Assembly: GCA_035636095.1 (NCBI GenBank)
Contig: DASPZU010000121.1
Location: 1 to 64,000, forward strand
Length of the DNA: 64,000 nt
Origin: Gp7-AA10 sp035636095
GTDB taxonomy: Bacteria > Acidobacteriota > Thermoanaerobaculia > Gp7-AA8
Reading direction: 5' to 3'
Both the position numbers and the translations under genes were made by a program. Below are positions 31,575 to 40,492 of this stretch, piece after piece. Every line of letters begins with the position of its first letter. Positions within the stretch are counted from its first letter, which is position 1. A model generated the notes under the pieces. The model had not been told where the DNA came from. It made no database searches and was given only the letters and a program-made list of their open reading frames with translations.

Positions 31575-31590
31575 TGCCGCTGCAGCGGCA
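31575..31590. repeat. 16-bp perfect palindrome between phosphatase and small gene
   Basis: TGCCGCTGCAGCGGCA is perfectly self-complementary. It lies between the phosphatase stop and the small-gene start on the minus strand and could act as a site for a dimeric regulator or as an RNA hairpin. The 100-base interval has no other feature I can name. Confidence 0.5.
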
Positions 31591-31669
31591 ACGGGCGCCA
31601 GCGCCGGCAGCGCCAACGCCGATCCTGCACAGCCAAGAGCGCGTTCGGCAGGTTTCGTCCTGGTCGCTT

Positions 31670-32098
31670 TCAAAGCGACTCGAGATAGTTCGCGAAGACC
31701 TCGTTGAAGAGCGCGCCCGGTCGCCGCTCGCGAATGCGCGCCACGATTTCCTTTCCTGGCAGGCCGAGCTTGTTGAGGATCACGCCGGCGACGAGGGCGG
31801 AACGATTCAACCCCATGCCGCAGTGCGACAGGACGCGATGACCGTCGCGAATGAGCTGGGCGCCGAGATTGCCGACTGCCTCGAGACGGGTCAGCCTCGG
31901 CAGGTCCTCGTCGTAGATCGGAAAATAGATGTAGAGGCAGCCTTCGGGCGTGGTGGGGATGCACTCATCGAGACCGGCATCCAGATCGATGACCGTGTCG
32001 ATGCCGAGGTCGGCCACCGGCGCCCACTCTCGGATGGCGGGCGAGATGTAGAGATGTCCCTGGTCGTCGACACGATAGAAGTTGACGGGCAGGAGCAC
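31670..32098 (-). CDS. Dual-specificity-type protein phosphatase
   Basis: The 142-residue cysteine phosphatase has the CX5R loop HCGMGLNRSA with Cys93 and Arg99, and an upstream Asp (FPIYDEDLP, about Asp63) that can act as general acid. It would dephosphorylate phosphotyrosine or phosphoserine proteins or other phosphomonoesters. It is the last conserved gene of a minus-strand run after sirtuin and radC; 12 bases separate it from the radC stop. Confidence 0.88.
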   Translation of the reverse strand: MLLPVNFYRVDDQGHLYISPAIREWAPVADLGIDTVIDLDAGLDECIPTTPEGCLYIYFPIYDEDLPRLTRLEAVGNLGAQLIRDGHRVLSHCGMGLNRSALVAGVILNKLGLPGKEIVARIRERRPGALFNEVFANYLESL

Positions 32099-32110
32099 GA
32101 TCGTGAAATC

Positions 32111-32782
32111 CTACAGCAATCCTTTCGTGCGCATCGAGCAGTACCGTTGCGCTCCCACGATCAAGTGATCCACGAGGTCGATTTCGACCAGGGAGAGCGA
32201 CTGCTGGATCCTCTTGGTGAAGGTCAGATCCTCGGCGGATGGTGCCGGATCGCCGGACGGATGATTGTGAAAGAGCACGATGCCGACGGCGTTCGCGTCG
32301 AGCGCCACCCGCACGACGTCGCGGGTCGAAACGAGCGCGCGCGACACCGTGCCGACATAAATCTCGCATTGCTTGAGGACGCGTTGGCGCGAATCGAGGA
32401 GCACGGCGCCGAGATGCTCCTGCGACTCGTGCGCATAGCGGGCGATGAGCGCTCGTGCCACGATGGCGTCGTCGTATCGAAAACCATCAGCGGTCTCGCC
32501 GCACGCCAGTCGCCGCGCGATCTCGAATGCCGCGCCGATGCGCGTCGCTTTTGCGTAGCCGACGCCGTTCGTTTGCGCCATGCAATCGGCGCTGACGCTG
32601 CCGAGCGAAGCCAGCCCCCCGCGAAGAAGCTCCCGCGCGAGCTGGATCGCGTTTTTGCCGCGAGTTCCCGAGCCGAGAAGCAGGGCGATTAACTCCGCGT
32701 CGGAGAGGCCTTCCGCGCCATGTCGCCGCATTTTTTCGCGCGGCCGGTCGTCAAGTGGTAGATCCGCGATCAGTTCCTGCAT
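32111..32782 (-). CDS. radC: RadC family JAB/MPN-domain protein
   Basis: The 223-residue protein starts MQELIADLPLDDRPREKMRR, with a helix-hairpin-helix-like region (GLSDAELIALLLGSGTRGKNA) and the JAMM metalloprotease-like motif HNHPSGDPAPSAED. Its role is still unclear; despite the name it is not firmly a DNA repair gene. ATG 32782 gives the normal family start and overlaps the sirtuin 3' end by 32 bases. Confidence 0.92.
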   Translation of the reverse strand: MQELIADLPLDDRPREKMRRHGAEGLSDAELIALLLGSGTRGKNAIQLARELLRGGLASLGSVSADCMAQTNGVGYAKATRIGAAFEIARRLACGETADGFRYDDAIVARALIARYAHESQEHLGAVLLDSRQRVLKQCEIYVGTVSRALVSTRDVVRVALDANAVGIVLFHNHPSGDPAPSAEDLTFTKRIQQSLSLVEIDLVDHLIVGAQRYCSMRTKGLL

Positions 32783-33491
32783 AAATAGCCTCGACGATGA
32801 TGGGAGTCGCTTCCGCCGCTTTTGCCGCGATCGCAAAGGTGCACGCGGAGCTGAGGGCGCTGAGCTGCGGATTGATCTCGATCGACAAGCCGTCATGAAG
32901 TGACACGAGACTGGCAGCCGGGAAGACGACGCCCGAAGTGCCGATGACGAGAAGAAGATCGGCCTCGTGAACTGCGTGACCGGCTCGCGCGAATGCGCCT
33001 TCAGGAAGCATCTCGCCGAACCACACCACGTCCGGCCGCAACAGCGCGCCGCATGCGCAATGTGGAGGAAGCTCTGCGAACGCTTCGACCGCATCGCGAC
33101 GCGCGCCATCGCGGAAACAGCGAGCGCGAAAGAGATTGCCGTGCAGCTCAATGACGTTCTGCGATCCGGCGCGCTGATGCAGGCCGTCAACGTTTTGCGT
33201 CACGACAAGCGCATCACCGAGCGACGCGATTGCACGATGGGCGGCGTTCGGCTCGGCATCGCGCACCAGTGAGCGCCGCCATTCGTACCATTCCCAGACC
33301 AGAAGCGGATTTCGGGCGAACGCTTCCGGCGTCGCGAGATCTTCGGCGCGGTAGTTCCGCCACAAGCCGCCTTGGCCGCGAAAGGTCGGGATTCCGCTGT
33401 CGGCGGAGACGCCGGCACCGGTCAGGACGACGATTTTGCGCGGCTTCTGTTTGCGGATCGCGTCTACTGCGGCCGTCAGAACCTCCATCAA
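32751..33491 (-). CDS. cobB: Sirtuin-type NAD-dependent protein deacylase
   Basis: The 246-residue Sir2 protein has GAGVSADSGIPTFRG (25-39), QNVDGLH (99-105), the catalytic His117 in ELHGN and RPDVVWFGEMLP. Tyr69 and Arg72 (WYEWRR) match the YxxR pair that gives desuccinylase/demalonylase preference in SIRT5-like enzymes. The zinc site looks incomplete: only Cys125, Cys145 and Cys147 are present instead of two CxxC pairs. This suggests a structural zinc loss or altered site. Confidence 0.9.
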   Translation of the reverse strand: MMEVLTAAVDAIRKQKPRKIVVLTGAGVSADSGIPTFRGQGGLWRNYRAEDLATPEAFARNPLLVWEWYEWRRSLVRDAEPNAAHRAIASLGDALVVTQNVDGLHQRAGSQNVIELHGNLFRARCFRDGARRDAVEAFAELPPHCACGALLRPDVVWFGEMLPEGAFARAGHAVHEADLLLVIGTSGVVFPAASLVSLHDGLSIEINPQLSALSSACTFAIAAKAAEATPIIVEAIYAGTDRGSTT

Positions 33492-33540
33492 CCCGAGGAT
33501 ACCTCGGTCGCGAAAGTGCTCTACCCTTTGTAGAAACTCG

Positions 33541-33606
33541 TCCCCCCGGAGCGGGGGAAGGGTCTCGTTGACGAGATCCTTCGCCGTCTTCGCGGCTCAG
33601 GATGAC
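33541..33606. repeat. Composite palindromic repeat upstream of the sirtuin and downstream of the PPIase
   Basis: CCCCCCGGAGCGGGGG and TCTCGTTGACGAGA are small hairpins, followed by ATCCTTCGCCGTCTTCGCGGCTCAGGATGAC, written here as its parts ATCCTTCGCC and GGCTCAGGATGAC, which match the end of the element at 13219. It looks like a decayed or partial copy. It ends within the stop region of the PPIase gene. Confidence 0.75.
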
Positions 33607-34580
33607 TAGACCGTCGGAACGTTCGCTTCGTTGATCTGGATGAACGCGTCCTTGCGCAAGCGATCGATGTAGGCCTTGTAGTCGCGCTGCCAGGCATCGT
33701 CGCTCGCGTCTTTGCGGATCTTGTCCTTGATCGACTCGAAGGCCGGCACTTCCGATGGCAGTCGCTGCTCGACTCTCAGAATGTGCCAGGCCGTCTTGGC
33801 ATCGATCGGGCCGATGATCGCGCCGGCGGGGCTGTTGAACACCGCCTTGTCGAGCTCGGGCCGCAGCTCGCCGCGTGCGACTTCGCCGAGGTCGCCGCCT
33901 TTGTCTTTGGTTGGAGCTTGCGATGCAGTCTTGGCGAGCAATGCGAAGTCGGCGGACGCCCGGGCCTGTTCGGCAATCTGCTGGACGTGTTGACGCGCCT
34001 GTTCGAGCGCGGTGGGATTGTCGGGCTTGAGGATGACGATCTCACGAAGCCGCGCGCGCTCCGGAAGTCGATAGCGTTCTTTTTCCCGATCGTAACGCTC
34101 GCGCAGCTCCTTGTCGGTCGCTTCCTCCCGGCTGCGCAGCTCGCGGCCAAAGACCTTGTTCATCAGGAGAGTGTCGCGAAGCCGCGCTTCCATGTCGGCG
34201 CGCGTCAATCCCGATTTCTGCAGCGATTCGTTGAATTGCTGATCGGTCGTGAGACCGTATTGCTGTTTGAGACGCCCGACAGCGTCTTTCAGCTCATCGC
34301 TGGAGACGGAAAGATTGAGGCGGTCGGCGCGGTCCTTGATCAACAGCTCGGAGATCAAGTCGTTGGTGAGATTGCGCTTGAAATCCTCTTTCTTGGCGTT
34401 GGCCTCGGCCGGCTGAGCGGTCTGCTCGATCTCGGACAGGCCGTCGCGCAGACGCTTCCCATACTGCGTGCGCGTGACGACGCGATCCCCCACGCGAATG
34501 ACGATGGCCTCGACGACCTCGGCCGCGGTCGCTGCGGCCGCGAATGCGGCAACTACAAGGACGAGAAGTGCTTTTTTCAT
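33606..34580 (-). CDS. Exported parvulin-type peptidyl-prolyl isomerase (SurA-like)
   Basis: The 324-residue protein has a signal peptide (KKALLVLVVAAFAAAATAA), a SurA-like N-terminal helical domain (DFKRNLTNDLISELLIKDRA) and a C-terminal parvulin domain (REIVILKP, GGDLGEVARGELRPELDKAVF, AWHILRVEQRLPSE). It probably helps fold outer-membrane proteins in the periplasm. It follows another PPIase on the same strand with 31 bases between, part of which is a GACAACC heptamer array. The stop is next to the composite repeat. Confidence 0.92.
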   Translation of the reverse strand: MKKALLVLVVAAFAAAATAAEVVEAIVIRVGDRVVTRTQYGKRLRDGLSEIEQTAQPAEANAKKEDFKRNLTNDLISELLIKDRADRLNLSVSSDELKDAVGRLKQQYGLTTDQQFNESLQKSGLTRADMEARLRDTLLMNKVFGRELRSREEATDKELRERYDREKERYRLPERARLREIVILKPDNPTALEQARQHVQQIAEQARASADFALLAKTASQAPTKDKGGDLGEVARGELRPELDKAVFNSPAGAIIGPIDAKTAWHILRVEQRLPSEVPAFESIKDKIRKDASDDAWQRDYKAYIDRLRKDAFIQINEANVPTV

Positions 34581-34581
34581 G

Positions 34582-34611
34582 CGACAACCGACAACCGACT
34601 ACCGACGACCT
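34582..34611. repeat. Heptamer array (GACAACC type) between two PPIase genes
   Basis: GACAACC GACAACC GACTACC GACGACC forms about four units of 7 bases. It lies between the end of the lipoprotein PPIase and the start of the SurA-like PPIase. Confidence 0.85.
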
Positions 34612-35499
34612 TTATTCGTTCTCCGACTTCGGGAGCGCTCCCGAGTAGCGGAAGGGAAGGCGTTTGGTCAGGACCGCGATCTGCATCTCCTTGCGCGATT
34701 TACTGACCAGCTCAGCGATTCGGTTCTTCACGTCTTCATCCTTCAACTTTTCGCGGATGGCCGGCGCGGCGGTCTGCACGTTCACGACGCCCGGTGCGCG
34801 CCGCTCATCCACTTTGAAGATGTGAAAACTCGAGTCTGTTCGTATGACGTTGCTGACGCCGCCGGGTTTCAGGGCGAAGATTTCGTCCTCGAACATCTTC
34901 GGCAATTGCCCGCGTCCGACGAATCCGATCTCGCCCCCTTTCTTTGCGTTCGGGGCGAGCGAGTACTGGGTCGATAACGTTTCGAAGGAGCCACCTTTTT
35001 TCAGCTTTTCCTCGATGTCGTTGGCCACTTTCTCGTCATGGACGAGGATTTGCCGGATGTGAACTTCCTCGCCGATCCGAAATTCGGCGGGATGTTGATC
35101 GTAGTACGCACGCACTTCCAGGTCGGATGGCCCCGGAACGTCCGACGAAATCGTGGCGATGAGTTTTTGACGCCGCATGTCGTCGCGCTTTTCGATGACA
35201 GTTGCTCCGGCGTCGCTGCGCACCGCGGCCGCGATCTGCTCGGCGGGAATCTCGACGCCGTGCGCGGCAGCGTACTCGGAAAGGATGACCTCCTCCACAA
35301 ACTGATCGAGCATCGCGCTCGAAACTTCTGGTCCGACTTGCGACAGATCCGTGCCGGCGTTGCGCTCGAGGTATCGTTTGTAATCGGCCAGCGTGATCAT
35401 GCGGTCGCCGACGCGTGCGACGACGTCGGCAGGAATGGACGGTTTGCGATGGCAGGCCGCGATCGCGATGCAAAGCGCGAGAATGAGGCGACGGCGCAC
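34612..35499 (-). CDS. Lipoprotein parvulin-type peptidyl-prolyl isomerase
   Basis: The 295-residue protein has a lipoprotein signal (LALCIAIAAC, lipobox IAAC). It has a SurA/PrsA-like N-terminal domain (VVARVGDRMITLADYKRYLE) and a parvulin domain (VHIRQILVHDEKVANDIEEK, GGEIGFVGRGQLPKMFEDEI, FHIFKVDERR). It is probably a membrane-tethered periplasmic chaperone working with the next gene product. It lies downstream of mfd with a REP-like element between them. Confidence 0.9.
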   Translation of the reverse strand: MRRRLILALCIAIAACHRKPSIPADVVARVGDRMITLADYKRYLERNAGTDLSQVGPEVSSAMLDQFVEEVILSEYAAAHGVEIPAEQIAAAVRSDAGATVIEKRDDMRRQKLIATISSDVPGPSDLEVRAYYDQHPAEFRIGEEVHIRQILVHDEKVANDIEEKLKKGGSFETLSTQYSLAPNAKKGGEIGFVGRGQLPKMFEDEIFALKPGGVSNVIRTDSSFHIFKVDERRAPGVVNVQTAAPAIREKLKDEDVKNRIAELVSKSRKEMQIAVLTKRLPFRYSGALPKSENE

Positions 35500-35517
35500 G
35501 GATGGGATGCTACAACA

Positions 35518-35581
35518 CCCCTCACCCGGCCCTTCGGTCTCGCCTACCGGTCCTTCGCCCCGCGGAGCGGCGGATGAGGGG
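35518..35581. repeat. REP-like palindromic element between mfd and PPIase
   Basis: This runs from CCCCTCACCCGGCCC to GGCGGATGAGGGG, with inner palindromes CTTCGGTCTCGCCTACCGG and CCCCGCGGAGCGG. It occupies nearly the whole interval between mfd stop and PPIase start. Confidence 0.85.
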
Positions 35582-35587
35582 TCGTCG

Positions 35588-38500
35588 CTACGCCGCGATG
35601 GTCTGGAGCAGTTCGTTGATGGCGTCGATGACTTGCGGGCCGTGCGCCTTGAGCGGAAAGGAGAGCACGCCGCTGGGCGTGAATTTGACTTGCGGGTTGT
35701 CGTTGATGAGCTGCAGCAGCTTGTTGGGATCGATCTTGGCGCGCGGCGTCATCCTCATCACGCCACGCGCCCCTTCGCGCACGATTGACAGCACGCCCAG
35801 CTGCTGGGCGTACCGCTTGACGCGCACAAAGCGCAACAGATGCTCGACATTCGCGGGCAGCGCGCCGAAGCGGTCGCGCATCTCACTCGCGATCGCTTCC
35901 AGGCGCTCGTCGGTGGTGGCGGCGGCGATCTTCTTGTAGAACATCATGCGGACGTTCTGGTCGCCGATGTAGTCATGGGGGATGTAGATGTCGAGGCCGA
36001 GGTTCATGGACGTCTCGACTTCCTCTTCGACCACCTCGCCCTTCAGCTCGCGAATCGTTTCCTCGAGCAGCTTGGTGTACATCTCGAATCCGACCGCGGC
36101 GATCTGCCCCGACTGTTCGCCGCCGAGGATGTTGCCGGCGCCGCGAATCTCGAGGTCTCTGGCCGCGATGCGGAATCCCGCGCCCAGGTCGGCGAACTCC
36201 TGGATGGCGGCCAGACGCTTGCGGGCGTCGCTGGTCAGAATGCGATCGCTGGGCACGAGCAGATAGCAGAACGCCAGGCGATCGCTGCGGCCAACGCGTC
36301 CGCGTAGCTGATAGAGCTGCGACAGCCCGAAGCGCTCAGAATGATTTATTAGTATTGTATTACATGCAGGAATATCAATACCGTTTTCGATGATTGTCGT
36401 CGCGAGCAGAAGGTCGTATTCGCGATTGATGAAGGCCAGCATGGCGCGCTCGAGCTCGCGCTCTTCCATCTGCCCGTGTCCGACGATGACGCGCAGACCG
36501 GGCACGACCCTTTCGAGGTACTCCTTCATGCCATAGATCGATTCGACGCGGTTGTGCACGAAAAAGATCTGGCCGCCGCGGCCGACTTCGAATTCGATGG
36601 CCTCGCGGATGAAATCGTCGTTGAACGGCACGACCGCGGTTTGAATCGCGAGGCGGTCTTTCGGCGGCGTTTCGATGATCGAGATGTCGCGGATCCCGAT
36701 CAGCGACATGTTCAGTGTTCGCGGGATCGGAGTGGCGGACATCGACAGCACATCGATCGCCTTTTTCATCTGCTTGAGTCGCTCTTTTTGTCCGACTCCG
36801 AAGCGCTGCTCTTCGTCGATGACAAGCAGGCCGATGTCCTTGAACGCGATGTCCTTCGAGAGGACGCGATGCGTGCCGATGACGACGTCGATCTCCCCGC
36901 TCTCGAGTTTCCTGACGATTTCCTTCTGCTCTTTGGGGGAGTAGTAGCGCGTCAGCAATTCAATCGTTACGGGAAATGACGCGAACCGCCGCAGAAACGT
37001 GCGGTAATGCTGATAGGCGAGAATGGTGGTGGGTGCAAGCATCGCGACCTGCTTGCCATCCATCACCGCCTTGAAGGCAGCCCGCATCGCCACCTCGGTC
37101 TTTCCGTATCCGACATCGCCGCACAGCAGGCGGTCCATCGGCTTGCGCGACTCCATGTCCGACTTCAGGTCGTCAATGGCCGCCGCCTGGTCTTCGGTCT
37201 CCTCGAATTCGAAGGCCTCCTCGAATTCGAATTGCCATGGCGAGTCTTTGCTGAAGGCGTGGCCTTGCACCATCTGTCGCGTGGCGTAGAGCTTGAGGAG
37301 CTCGTCGGCCATCTCGCGCATCGCTTTCTTGACCGACGCTTTCGTGCGCGCCCAGGCCGTGCCGCCGAGTTTGTCGAGCTTGGGCTGCGCATCGCCCCCG
37401 CCCGAGTACTTCTGGATCAGATTGAGGTTCTCCATCGGCATCAGCAGCTTGCCGCCGCCGGAGTATTCGATCTCCATCACTTCGCGCTCGGTCTCGCCGA
37501 AGGGGATACGCTGCAGTCCGTGGAAACGCCCGACGCCGTGGTCGAGGTGGACGATGTAGTCGCCGACTTTGAGATCGCGCAGATCGGTCGCGAATGCATC
37601 GGCAGTGCGCTTCTTTCCGCCGATGCGCGTCGATGTCGGGGGCTCGAAGAGATCCCACTCGGAATATGCAGTGAGATGGATGTCCTCGAAGTGGAAGCCG
37701 CGGGGCAGTGCGCCGGGCGTGATCTCCAGGCTGATCTCGAATTCCTTCAGCAAACGCTCGACTTTTTCGTGCCCGCCTTTGGTCGCCGTGAAGAGAATCT
37801 GTCGCTGATGGCGGGCCTTCTTCACGTCGGCTGCCCATTCGCTCAGCCGGTTCGTGTATCGATCGAGCTGCGGCGCGTGCAGCCGCACCTCGCCGTACTC
37901 CTTGCTTGCGATGTGCATTTCGCTCATGGCAAGGCGCGCGCTGCCCAGAAAGTTGAGGACGTCGACCCCGGGCGTGGTGATTTTCTCGGGTGGATAAACG
38001 GCGTGTCCCTTTGCTGCTGCACCCTCGTATTCAGCGCGAAGGAGGGCTTCGAACTTCGCGACGTTGGTGGTGATCTGATCGGGCTCGACCAGGATCACCT
38101 CCCAATCGCGGATATAGTCGGAGAAGCTGACCGTCTCTGTCGCCACCGCCGCAAAGTGCTCGATTCCGGGAAACGTTCCGTGCTCGTTGAGGCGATCGAT
38201 TTTTTCGGCGACGTTACGCTTGAAGAGCGGCTCCATGAAATCGAGCGACAGGCGACGTGCCAGCGCGCTGCGCATCTCGCGCGAGATCGCGAATTGCGTC
38301 ATCGGCAGAATCGTGGCGTTCGCGACGGCTTCTTCCGATCGCTGCGTCTCGACGTCGAATTGCCGCAGCGAGTCGATGGTGTCGCCGAAAAGCTCGAGGC
38401 GCAGCGGCTTTGCCCGGTTGGGCGGGAAGACGTCGAGGATGCCGCCGCGAAACGCGAGTTCGCCCGCCTCGCCCACCAGATCGGTCCGCACGAATCCGTT

Positions 38501-38986
38501 TTCGACGAGACGCTCGAGGATCGCACGCACATCGATGTCGGCTCCCTGCGAGAGCGCGATGGTGCGGCCCGCGAAGTCGTCCGGCCGCGGCATTCGCGAG
38601 AAAAGCGCGCGCGCCGGAACGATGAGAATGTCCAGCTCGCCGGCGGCGAGCATGCCCAGAGCCTGAATCTCCTCGCGCACGACGCCGAGGGACGGCGAAA
38701 GCTCCTGATATGGGGATAGCGACGGACTCGGATAGGCAGAAACGCAGCCCGGATCACGATGGAAAAGGCGGAGCGCCGTTTCGAAATCGTCGATGGCGGC
38801 ATCGCCCGGAACGATGACCGCGATCCGTCTCGCTCGCGACTCCTGCAGGGTTGCAATCGTGAGCGCACGTGCTTCGACCGCCAGCCCGGTGACGTCGATG
38901 CGCGCCGACTCGAGGAGGCGCTGAAACGCAGGAACAGACTTCAGCTCGCGCCGCAGTTGCGCGATGAGGGAGTCATTGCGGGTCAC
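35588..38986 (-). CDS. mfd: Transcription-repair coupling factor
   Basis: Mfd displaces stalled RNA polymerase and recruits UvrA. The 1132 residues match the family length (about 1150). In order: UvrB-like N-terminal domains, the RNAP-interacting domain around residue 475 (KVGDYIVHLDHGVGRFHGL), the RecG-like translocase with Walker A near 622 (GDVGYGKTEVAMRAAF), DEEQRFGV near 722, the conserved TTIIENGIDIPACNT segment, QLRGRVGRS, and the TRG-type LEIRGAGNILGGEQSG near 945. A 15-codon AT-rich island encodes part of the translocase motif. Confidence 0.98.
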   Translation of the reverse strand: MTRNDSLIAQLRRELKSVPAFQRLLESARIDVTGLAVEARALTIATLQESRARRIAVIVPGDAAIDDFETALRLFHRDPGCVSAYPSPSLSPYQELSPSLGVVREEIQALGMLAAGELDILIVPARALFSRMPRPDDFAGRTIALSQGADIDVRAILERLVENGFVRTDLVGEAGELAFRGGILDVFPPNRAKPLRLELFGDTIDSLRQFDVETQRSEEAVANATILPMTQFAISREMRSALARRLSLDFMEPLFKRNVAEKIDRLNEHGTFPGIEHFAAVATETVSFSDYIRDWEVILVEPDQITTNVAKFEALLRAEYEGAAAKGHAVYPPEKITTPGVDVLNFLGSARLAMSEMHIASKEYGEVRLHAPQLDRYTNRLSEWAADVKKARHQRQILFTATKGGHEKVERLLKEFEISLEITPGALPRGFHFEDIHLTAYSEWDLFEPPTSTRIGGKKRTADAFATDLRDLKVGDYIVHLDHGVGRFHGLQRIPFGETEREVMEIEYSGGGKLLMPMENLNLIQKYSGGGDAQPKLDKLGGTAWARTKASVKKAMREMADELLKLYATRQMVQGHAFSKDSPWQFEFEEAFEFEETEDQAAAIDDLKSDMESRKPMDRLLCGDVGYGKTEVAMRAAFKAVMDGKQVAMLAPTTILAYQHYRTFLRRFASFPVTIELLTRYYSPKEQKEIVRKLESGEIDVVIGTHRVLSKDIAFKDIGLLVIDEEQRFGVGQKERLKQMKKAIDVLSMSATPIPRTLNMSLIGIRDISIIETPPKDRLAIQTAVVPFNDDFIREAIEFEVGRGGQIFFVHNRVESIYGMKEYLERVVPGLRVIVGHGQMEERELERAMLAFINREYDLLLATTIIENGIDIPACNTILINHSERFGLSQLYQLRGRVGRSDRLAFCYLLVPSDRILTSDARKRLAAIQEFADLGAGFRIAARDLEIRGAGNILGGEQSGQIAAVGFEMYTKLLEETIRELKGEVVEEEVETSMNLGLDIYIPHDYIGDQNVRMMFYKKIAAATTDERLEAIASEMRDRFGALPANVEHLLRFVRVKRYAQQLGVLSIVREGARGVMRMTPRAKIDPNKLLQLINDNPQVKFTPSGVLSFPLKAHGPQVIDAINELLQTIAA
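36338..36382 (-). other. AT-rich codon island inside mfd
   Basis: Fifteen consecutive codons (Gly-Ile-Asp-Ile-Pro through Asn-His-Ser) all end in A or T, at about 27% GC, including ATA twice, CTA and TGT. The flanks (ATC GAA AAC and GAG CGC TTC) are normal. The peptide is one of the most conserved motifs in Mfd. Confidence 0.85.
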
Positions 38987-39003
38987 CGGTGGGATTGTAA
39001 CCG

Positions 39004-39082
39004 CCCCTCATCCGCCGCTTCGCGGCACCTTCTCCCCGCTTCGCGGGGCGAAGGAACTCGGCCTGAAGGGCCGGGTGAGGGG
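39004..39082. repeat. REP-like palindromic element upstream of mfd
   Basis: This is the most complete copy: CCCCTCATCCGCCGC, stems GCCGCTTCGCGGC and CCCCGCTTCGCGGGG, then CGGCCTGAAGGGCCGGGTGAGGGG in two steps (CGGCCTGAAGGGCCG and GGTGAGGGG). It fills the space between the VWA gene stop and the mfd start. The right half matches the insert at 7202-7278 in reverse. Confidence 0.88.
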
Positions 39083-40492
39083 TTACGGCGTAAAGTAGCC
39101 GCGGATCGTACGCGCGGTCAGCTTCGGCGAGTTGAGCACCACGCGAACGCGGCGCCACTCGTTGTGCTTCGCGAGATCGCTGATCTGATACAGGATCGCG
39201 TACTGTGCGCGAAGGTCCTTTTCGATGTCGCCGTACTTCGCCTGCAGGTTGTCGGCCGAGGCCGTCACGAGGAAGCCCCCGGTTTCGCCGGCGAGATAGT
39301 TCATGCGATCGACTTCCTGCGGCTCCGACGGCGCTCCGCTGTCGTACGCGATGAAGTAGAGAGGAACGCCGGCCTCTTTGCTGAGCCGGTCGATCTCTTC
39401 GAACGACATCACAGACGACGTGTCGCCGCCGTCGCTGAGAATTACGATCGCTTTGCGCACTTTTTCACCGCGCAGCTCGCGAATGGCGCTGCCGATCGCG
39501 TCGTATAGCGAGGTCCGGCCGGCCGCCTTGATGCCAGTGAGTGCCTTCTCGACCGACGCGCGGTCGGCGGTGATGGGGACTACGCGCCGCGGAACGTCGC
39601 GGACTGCGAAGACGGCGCAACGATCGCCTTGCTTCAGCGTTTTGCGGACGAATGTCAACGCGGCGTTGGTGGCCTCCGACATCGAATAGGTCATGCTCGC
39701 CGATGCGTCGACGATCAATGCGATCGAGATCGGCTGATCGAAAGCCTTGCCGAACTCGAGGATCTTGCCTTCGCTGCCATTGTCGATGATGTGAAAGAGC
39801 GAGCGGTCGACGTCGTCATGCGTCACGCCATTGCGATCGACGACCGAGACGAAGATCGGCACGGTCCGCACTTCCACCGACTCCGCGTGAACGTCGCCGC
39901 TGCCCGACCAGAAGTCGGCGGCTTCATCGCCCGATTTGGTTCTGGCAGTCACCTGCGCGAACTGCTGCCCGAAGTTCTCCGCCGGAATCGTGAAGCGATA
40001 GGGGGCTTCCTTGAGCGTGGCGATGACTTTGCCGCCATCCCAGAACTCCACTTTTTCCACCGGGTCGTTTTGCGGAGAGGTCACCGAGGCTTCGAAGACG
40101 CGATTGGCCACGTCGACAGGACTCAATTTGACCGTCAGAGGCAAATGGCCCTGATTGATCGTATCGTGCCACTGCACCCGCTTCTTCTCGCCGGCATAGG
40201 CGGTCACCGAGATCTTGTGCTCGACAACCGTCGGGCCGAAGTCCACGGTTACGTGATACGGCGATCGCAGGCCGTCAGCGAGCTTCTGCCCGTCGACGAC
40301 CACGGTCACACGCGCCTCATCGAACCCCGGGCTTACGGTGAGGTCGACGACGCCATTGATCATGCCTTGGGGGCGCGTGTCCCGACTGAGGAGAAGTTGA
40401 GTCGTACTCGCCTCGACGGAGGCGCCGAGGAGCCCCACAAAAATGGCCGATGCCAAAAAATGACAACTACGAAGAACTAGAGGCGCCCTCAT
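39083..40492 (-). CDS. Exported VWA-domain protein (acidobacterial type)
   Basis: The 469-residue protein has a signal peptide and a C-terminal von Willebrand A domain with MIDAS residues DASASM and later SDGGDTSS, as in VWFA-related proteins that are abundant in Acidobacteriota. The N-terminal half has Ig-like beta regions (VDLTVSPGFDEARVTVVVDG). It is likely periplasmic or surface bound and involved in protein-protein contacts. The ATG start overlaps the transglycosylase 3' end by 26 bases. It lies in a minus-strand run with slt and GNAT. Confidence 0.88.
   Translation of the reverse strand: MRAPLVLRSCHFLASAIFVGLLGASVEASTTQLLLSRDTRPQGMINGVVDLTVSPGFDEARVTVVVDGQKLADGLRSPYHVTVDFGPTVVEHKISVTAYAGEKKRVQWHDTINQGHLPLTVKLSPVDVANRVFEASVTSPQNDPVEKVEFWDGGKVIATLKEAPYRFTIPAENFGQQFAQVTARTKSGDEAADFWSGSGDVHAESVEVRTVPIFVSVVDRNGVTHDDVDRSLFHIIDNGSEGKILEFGKAFDQPISIALIVDASASMTYSMSEATNAALTFVRKTLKQGDRCAVFAVRDVPRRVVPITADRASVEKALTGIKAAGRTSLYDAIGSAIRELRGEKVRKAIVILSDGGDTSSVMSFEEIDRLSKEAGVPLYFIAYDSGAPSEPQEVDRMNYLAGETGGFLVTASADNLQAKYGDIEKDLRAQYAILYQISDLAKHNEWRRVRVVLNSPKLTARTIRGYFTP

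Noticed and set aside
31417..31707. 96-residue plus-strand frame after ilvE
   Set aside because: The C-terminal half is Ala/Arg low complexity and overlaps the phosphatase gene end; the opposite-strand 51-residue frame is more protein-like.
37007..38719. 570-codon open frame antisense to mfd
   Set aside because: It lies wholly inside mfd on the opposite strand; mfd is complete and conserved, and the antisense product has no recognisable pattern. Long antisense frames are common in GC-rich coding DNA.
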